DNA from: Bacteroidales bacterium
GTDB lineage: Bacteria; Bacteroidota; Bacteroidia; Bacteroidales; ML635J-15
Direction of reading: 5' to 3'
NCBI GenBank assembly: GCA_007130555.1
Contig: SLSH01000355.1
Coordinates: forward strand, 1 to 10,009
DNA length: 10,009 bases
The translations under genes and the position numbers were made by a program. The notes under the pieces are model-generated. The model was not told the origin of the DNA. It was given only the letters and a program-made list of their open reading frames with translations, and did no database searches. This document shows positions 7,439 to 10,009 of the stretch, in pieces. Position 1 is the first letter of the stretch, and each line of letters starts with the position of its first letter.

Positions 7439-7728
7439 ATCGTTTCTCCTTTTTCCGAAAGCCATTGCTCGACATGCGCTTTATCCACAATGCCGAGCAC
7501 ATCCACCGTCATGTTGTCAATGTCGTAAAAGACGCGCACGTTGTCGACGCGCAGCCGATATTGCGGCTTGCGCATGCCTCTCAACCGTTTGACCCTGCTT
7601 TTGCTTTCTGAATCTGGCGCATGCTGTAGATGGTGGTCAATGGCGTCGCGCACCTTGGCACGATCATAGGCGCATAAACCATGAAAATGCGATCTGGCTT
7701 GTGGCGAGAGGATCACGCGGTATTTCAT
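7435..7728 (-). CDS. RelE/ParE-superfamily toxin
   Basis: This 97-residue protein has the RelE/ParE layout. The first strand is YRVILSPQA (3-11). A helical hairpin follows to about 38, then a basic KRLRG segment (47-51), the core strands QYRLRVDNVRVFYDID (56-71), and a last strand VLGIVDK (77-83). RelE-type members cleave mRNA on the ribosome and ParE-type members poison DNA gyrase; the sequence alone does not decide, though the Arg-rich core and YRLRV...RVFY pattern are closer to RelE-like enzymes. The start at 7728 gives the standard family N terminus; an in-frame ATG at 7761 would add 11 residues and cover the upstream palindrome. The gene precedes its antitoxin and overlaps it by ATGA, the reverse of the usual antitoxin-first order but known in HigBA-like operons. 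Confidence 0.88.
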   Translation of the reverse strand: MKYRVILSPQARSHFHGLCAYDRAKVRDAIDHHLQHAPDSESKSRVKRLRGMRKPQYRLRVDNVRVFYDIDNMTVDVLGIVDKAHVEQWLSEKGETI

Positions 7729-7740
7729 AATGGTCAAACA

Positions 7741-7759
7741 GTGTCCAAATACAGGACAC
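7741..7759 (-). promoter_or_regulatory. Probable toxin-antitoxin operator palindrome
   Basis: On the - strand GTGTCCTGTATTTGGACAC has perfect 6-base arms around a 7-base spacer. It ends 12 bases before the toxin ATG. A TTGACA hexamer (7766-7761), a plausible -35 box, abuts it upstream, while no good -10 is seen at 17 bases. Toxin-antitoxin complexes usually repress through such palindromes, so autoregulation is inferred. Confidence 0.5.
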
Positions 7760-7777
7760 ATGTCAAGTCATTTCCTA

Positions 7778-7837
7778 TGCGAACGTGAGCGCTGAGGATC
7801 GGCGCGAAGCGACGTATCCTCCGGCGCTTGGTTCGGC
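7778..7837 (-). other. attC-like recombination site (B), end of the 333-residue-protein cassette
   Basis: Read on the - strand, outer boxes GCCGAAC (7837-7831) and GTTCGCA (7784-7778) enclose inner arms AGCGC and AGGAT (7828-7824, 7820-7816) that pair with ATCCT and GCGCT (7799-7795, 7792-7788). The arms are interrupted by CGG on one side and CA on the other, so one extra base lies on the side canonical for attC. The loop is 16 bases. The box sequences are identical to those of site E, 2 kb away, although the interiors differ. The boxes depart from the textbook consensus by C/G next to the GTT/AAC core. Confidence 0.72.
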
Positions 7838-7863
7838 GTTCTTCTCGTGCCGACCTCTATCAT

Positions 7864-8865
7864 TTAGATGAAGGGCCTTCTGTCCAATACAAGCTTGAGC
7901 GGGCGTTCCGTCTTGATCTGTCCCGGCAAGGCCGTCTGCAACTCCGCAAGACAACAGACCGCCCCGAAGAGCATGTGGAGATCGTTCAGACCCTCATCGG
8001 TCTTTGGATCGCGGCCGAGAAGGAAGGGCACATATTCGCCCGCAAACGTCGCCAGCGCAGTCAGGCAGTCGCCGTGCCGATGGCCACATTGCCGAAGACT
8101 GCGGGTCAAACAGAACACCCAATCGATTTCCGCAAAACCAACACTCTTGGCCAAAGGAAAAGCGCCATGGCTGAAAAGGTTGAGGCAGGTGTCGATCATC
8201 GCCTGGGGATAACGAAGGGGCCTGCGAGTATACTCCTGATTGAAGAGGTAATGAAACGTACCCGCCAGATGAGGAAAAAGGGATGGCGGCTTGCCCACGG
8301 GGAAGACGCATCCCTTCCTGAAGAAACCCGTCTCCGGGTCCGCGTTCTCCCATAGCCACGCAAAGTACCGATTCTGCCATTCTGTGGAGACCTCCCCGGC
8401 AAGGACCATCGCGGCATAGACTCCGGCTCCTTTGTGTGACTCTCTCCATGGATCCCGTTGCCAGTCCAATTGCTCCAGGAAATCCTCCATGGCTTTGACG
8501 TCCCGATACTTGGAAAGCCCTTGTAGCGGATGTTCAGGGTGAGCATCAAAGATCTCCAAGGCTGCAATACAGTGCGCCGTGGTGTGGATTTCGTGATGCG
8601 TAGATTCGCGAAAGAGCCCGCTTTCTGGATCCTGAAGAGTCCGCAGTGCGAGAACCCACATCTGACGTTCATTAGGGTCTTGAGGGAAACAGCCAATTGT
8701 GTAAAGGATGTTCGCGGCATCCGCACAACCGTATGGGTTTAGCTGCAAATCCCGATTCTGCCCCGGCTTCTGCCAGTTCCAGCGACAATACGCTCCGGGT
8801 TTGCCCAGTTCGTGTCGCGCCACGATTTCCCGAACTGACGCTACAAATTCTGCAATGTCATACAT
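7864..8865 (-). CDS. Uncharacterised alpha-helical, toroid-like protein (333 aa)
   Basis: I do not recognise a named family. The sequence is helical and carries two DPE-S/T-G-L/F-F motifs (79-85 and 176-182), each followed by a helix. This is the pattern of alpha/alpha-toroid proteins with prenyltransferase or squalene-cyclase-type repeats. A histidine cluster (H90, H91, H94, H98), C27/W29/W31 near the N terminus and several Cys residues (47, 59, 99) could form a metal or substrate site, but this is a guess. There is no signal peptide or membrane segment. The start at 8865 is supported by AAGGA (8879-8875), nine bases upstream. The TAA stop is 27 bases before site B, and the start lies 24 bases after site C, so the gene fills one cassette exactly. 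It may be a glycan-active or accessory enzyme; function is unknown. Confidence 0.8.
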   Translation of the reverse strand: MYDIAEFVASVREIVARHELGKPGAYCRWNWQKPGQNRDLQLNPYGCADAANILYTIGCFPQDPNERQMWVLALRTLQDPESGLFRESTHHEIHTTAHCIAALEIFDAHPEHPLQGLSKYRDVKAMEDFLEQLDWQRDPWRESHKGAGVYAAMVLAGEVSTEWQNRYFAWLWENADPETGFFRKGCVFPVGKPPSLFPHLAGTFHYLFNQEYTRRPLRYPQAMIDTCLNLFSHGAFPLAKSVGFAEIDWVFCLTRSLRQCGHRHGDCLTALATFAGEYVPFLLGRDPKTDEGLNDLHMLFGAVCCLAELQTALPGQIKTERPLKLVLDRRPFI

Positions 8866-8888
8866 CCCCGCATATCCTTCCGTTGCAG

Positions 8889-8976
8889 ACCAACGTCAGC
8901 CTTGAGCCGCTTCGGGGTGGCCGCAGAGCGTAGCGGCGCGGCTATCCCGAAGTCGCGCTCAATTCTCTTGTTGGTG
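8889..8976 (-). other. attC-like recombination site (C), end of the DUF4160-DUF2442 cassette
   Basis: The - strand boxes are CACCAAC (8976-8970) and GTTGGTC (8894-8888). Equal 7-base unpaired spacers lead to a long stem: TTGAGC (8902-8907) with GCTCAA (8957-8962), CTTCGGG (8910-8916) with CCCGAAG (8946-8952), and GCCGC (8920-8924) with GCGGC (8933-8937). The bulge is four bases on one side and two on the other, with the excess on the same side as in sites B, D and E. The DUF2442 stop codon (8942-8944) falls inside the site. Confidence 0.72.
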
Positions 8977-9217
8977 TCCGGCAGTGACGTTCGGAGTCAA
9001 GGTACAGTGTGTCCGGGCAAATGTCCTGCTCGTGTGGCCACGTCACCGTGCCGTATGCAACACTGGCTGACTTGAAGTAGTTGATGTCGTTGAGTTCTTT
9101 GAACACGCCGAAGCCAAGCAGACAGGAACAGTCGTATATTCCTGTCTCGCCATTCGTGAACACGAGCCTGAGCTTATAGTCGTCCGTTGGTGTGACTTCT
9201 TGGACTCTTGGGCTCAT
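8942..9217 (-). CDS. DUF2442 domain protein
   Basis: This 91-residue protein matches the DUF2442 pattern: basic/hydrophobic strands (KLRLVFTNGETGIYDCS), an LLGFGVFKELND turn, then VAYGTVTWPHEQDICPDTLYLDS. The family's natural end is near the DTLYLDS motif. The last 11 residues are encoded inside attC-like site C and are probably incidental. The start has GAGGTG (9228-9223) five bases upstream, overlapping the stop of the DUF4160 gene, and only four bases separate the two genes, so they are translated from one message. DUF2442 members often sit beside DUF4160 and have been suspected of toxin-antitoxin-like function, but the role is unproven. Confidence 0.87.
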   Translation of the reverse strand: MSPRVQEVTPTDDYKLRLVFTNGETGIYDCSCLLGFGVFKELNDINYFKSASVAYGTVTWPHEQDICPDTLYLDSERHCRTPTRELSATSG

Positions 9218-9221
9218 ATTT

Positions 9222-9491
9222 TCACCTCAAAGGTTCGATCTTGTACGGCTGCTGCCCGCTGACAGCCAAGTCCCAGTCGGCAAGCAGTTCGTCGCAATGG
9301 ATTTCCATCCATGCCTGTACGAGCTTCATCTTGTTGCTGGGCAACGATCCTTCCAAGATATTGCCATCGGGCAGGGCCAACACGGCTTCTGACGACTGGT
9401 AGGTTACATGAATATGCGGTTTCTTGTGCCGCTTGTCGTCCTTGAAATACAGATGGACGATGATCCCGTAGAACATCGATATGACCGGCAT
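9222..9491 (-). CDS. DUF4160 domain protein
   Basis: This 89-residue protein has the DUF4160 signature: MPVISMFYGIIVHLYFKDD at the N terminus, then KKPHIHVTY, LALPDGNILEGSLP, a helix with W and HCDELLADW, and the closing KIEPL. The conserved PHIHV histidines (H26, H28) could coordinate metal, which is inference. GGAGG (9502-9498) lies six bases before the ATG. It is the first gene of a two-gene cassette with DUF2442. The 80-base leader between the ATG and site D has only a weak promoter match (TTGCAT, then TACCTT 17 bases on). The function of the family is not known. Confidence 0.88.
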   Translation of the reverse strand: MPVISMFYGIIVHLYFKDDKRHKKPHIHVTYQSSEAVLALPDGNILEGSLPSNKMKLVQAWMEIHCDELLADWDLAVSGQQPYKIEPLR

Positions 9492-9571
9492 GCTCTGCCT
9501 CCAGCTTTGAATAAATTACACATGAGAGTCAAAGGTAGCCTATATTTGTCATGTATGCAACGGTCTTTTTA

Positions 9572-9637
9572 CACCAACGTTGCAAATGAGGATTTGGCGC
9601 GGCTTCGCGACAATATCCTCCATTTGTCTTGTTCGCA
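9572..9637 (-). other. attC-like recombination site (D), end of a gene-less cassette
   Basis: The - strand boxes are TGCGAAC (9637-9631) and GTTGGTG (9578-9572). Four-base spacers on both sides lead to arms CAAATGGAGGAT (9626-9615) and ATCCTCATTTG (9593-9583). They pair fully except for one extra G in the first arm, the single extrahelical base characteristic of attC sites. The boxes mismatch each other here, but each is an exact reverse complement of a box in the neighbouring site (E and C respectively). Confidence 0.75.
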
Positions 9638-9685
9638 GTTTTTTTCCTGTCCACGTTCGTTCGTTGGTTGATGTGTGCCATCCGG

Positions 9686-9798
9686 TTTGGAGTGCGGCGA
9701 GCTCTCGCCGCTCTGTTTCGCGCGACCTGGCGCGCGGCAACCCGGTTGGCGGGCCAGGTCCCGCCGATCAAAGCGGCGCCAGGTCGCCGCACTCCAAA
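9686..9798. repeat. 113-base palindromic repeat element inside a gene-less cassette
   Basis: Perfect 15-base terminal inverted repeats TTTGGAGTGCGGCGA (9686-9700) and its reverse complement (9784-9798) enclose a second inverted pair, GACCTGGC (9724-9731) with GCCAGGTC (9753-9760). GCCGC/AAAGCGGC arms lie between them. No reading frame in it looks genuine. It resembles the dispersed GGAGTGCGGCG-type intergenic palindromes I associate with Verrucomicrobia-like and related genomes (from memory). It makes up over half of the 9638-9834 segment between sites D and E. Confidence 0.78.
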
Positions 9799-9834
9799 TT
9801 CTGTCCTCAACAATCTTTTTTCTCTTTATTCCTC

Positions 9835-9895
9835 TGCGAACGCTAGCCCTCTGCGGCGGCGCGGTCGGGACGTACGCAGCAGGGCATGGTTCGGC
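9835..9895 (-). other. attC-like recombination site (E), end of the partial-gene cassette
   Basis: The - strand boxes GCCGAAC (9895-9889) and GTTCGCA (9841-9835) are identical to those of site B. The inner arms GCCCTGCTGC (9885-9876) and GCAGAGGGC (9854-9846) pair fully apart from one extra base in the first arm. The loop is 21 bases and GC-rich. The stop of the upstream partial gene (9898-9900) ends two bases before the first box, the usual tight gene-attC spacing of a cassette. Confidence 0.75.
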
Positions 9896-9897
9896 CC

Positions 9898-10009
9898 TCA
9901 TTCCGTCTTGACGCATGTGAAATCCGGGTACTCGTCATCTCCCGGACTGTACCGCCCCTCGTGCAGTTCGAAGCCCGTGTCGCGTAGAACCTGCCTCCAC
10001 GTGTCGAGG
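9898..10009 (-). CDS. C-terminal end of an unidentified protein (partial)
   Basis: The last 36 residues of a leftward reading frame enter from the right edge: a Trp/Arg-containing helix (LDTWRQVLRDTGFELHEG), then RYSPGDDEYPDFTCVKTE and a TGA at 9900-9898. The frame is open to the window end, and codon choice and composition look coding. The terminator sits directly before attC-like site E, which supports a real cassette gene. Too little is visible to assign a family. Confidence 0.65.
   Translation of the reverse strand, partial: LDTWRQVLRDTGFELHEGRYSPGDDEYPDFTCVKTE

Larger units (their letters stand above)
7109..10009 (-). mobile_element. Integron-type gene-cassette array without visible integrase (CALIN-like)
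   Basis: All five genes and the terminal partial gene run leftward, and each gene or gene pair has an attC-like imperfect palindrome at its 3' end. Gene starts follow the preceding site by 24 bases (333-residue protein), about 50 bases (toxin) and 81 bases (DUF4160). The four good sites vary completely in their inner sequence but keep AAC...GTT outer boxes, a short unpaired spacer, and an inner stem with extra base(s) on the same strand side. Toxin-antitoxin pairs and unknown small proteins are typical cassette cargo. No tyrosine integrase or attI is seen. Because genes face left, these would lie to the right of the window if they exist. Gene-free stretch 9492-9897 holds the DUF4160 leader, site D, a repeat element and site E. 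Confidence 0.72.

Noticed and set aside
7729..7761. Upstream ATG at 7761 as toxin start
   Set aside because: It would add 11 residues not typical of RelE proteins and would place the GTGTCC/GGACAC operator palindrome inside the coding region.
7828..8355. + strand open frame opposite the 333-residue protein
   Set aside because: It overlaps attC-like site B at its start, has no Shine-Dalgarno sequence or recognisable motif, and is opposite a gene with a good start and cassette fit.
9686..9798. Possible additional attC site
   Set aside because: It is palindromic but lacks AAC/GTT outer boxes, has perfect 15-base terminal repeats and a compound interior, so it is better described as a dispersed repeat element.
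9529..9916. Several overlapping open frames of about 60-115 codons on both strands
   Set aside because: They cross attC-like sites D and E and the palindromic repeat, have no Shine-Dalgarno support, and encode low-complexity Arg-rich products.

Overview
This is a high-GC bacterial window, most likely from an uncultured lineage such as Hydrogenedentota, Planctomycetota or another PVC-type phylum. That guess rests on general character only: a giant surface-type protein rich in jelly-roll and Ig-like folds, a sulfatase remnant, many palindromic intergenic repeats, and small toxin-antitoxin and DUF genes. No rRNA or other taxonomic marker is present.

Left half (1-6814, all + strand). A very large extracellular-type protein enters from the left edge and ends at 5201. 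It is followed by a small lipoyl-domain protein (5261-5776) that also carries a peripheral subunit-binding-like domain but no acyltransferase. After 285 bases of simple and palindromic repeats comes a FabG-like short-chain dehydrogenase (6062-6814). The lipoyl protein and the dehydrogenase each have their own Shine-Dalgarno sequence, so a shared operon is possible but not shown.

Middle (6815-7109). There is no intact gene here. It holds a 30-base-arm inverted repeat, a small GC hairpin, and the first ~33 codons of a leftward sulfatase gene cut off at that repeat block.

Right half (7109-10009, all genes on the - strand). I read this as an integron-type gene-cassette array with no integrase in view. 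Four well-formed attC-like sites (7778-7837, 8889-8976, 9572-9637, 9835-9895) and one degenerate site (7109-7162) sit at the 3' ends of genes or cassettes. The unequal base(s) in the inner stem fall on the same side in all four good sites, which agrees with leftward cassettes. For two cassettes, the 7-base box at one end is the exact reverse complement of the box at the other end, as expected if each was once a circle with a perfectly paired attC. In transcription order the cassettes are: the end of an unknown gene (9898 to the edge); a gene-less cassette carrying a palindromic repeat; a DUF4160-DUF2442 pair; a 333-residue alpha-helical toroid-like protein; and a RelE/Phd toxin-antitoxin pair with the toxin gene first. 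The array is the most interesting part of the window.
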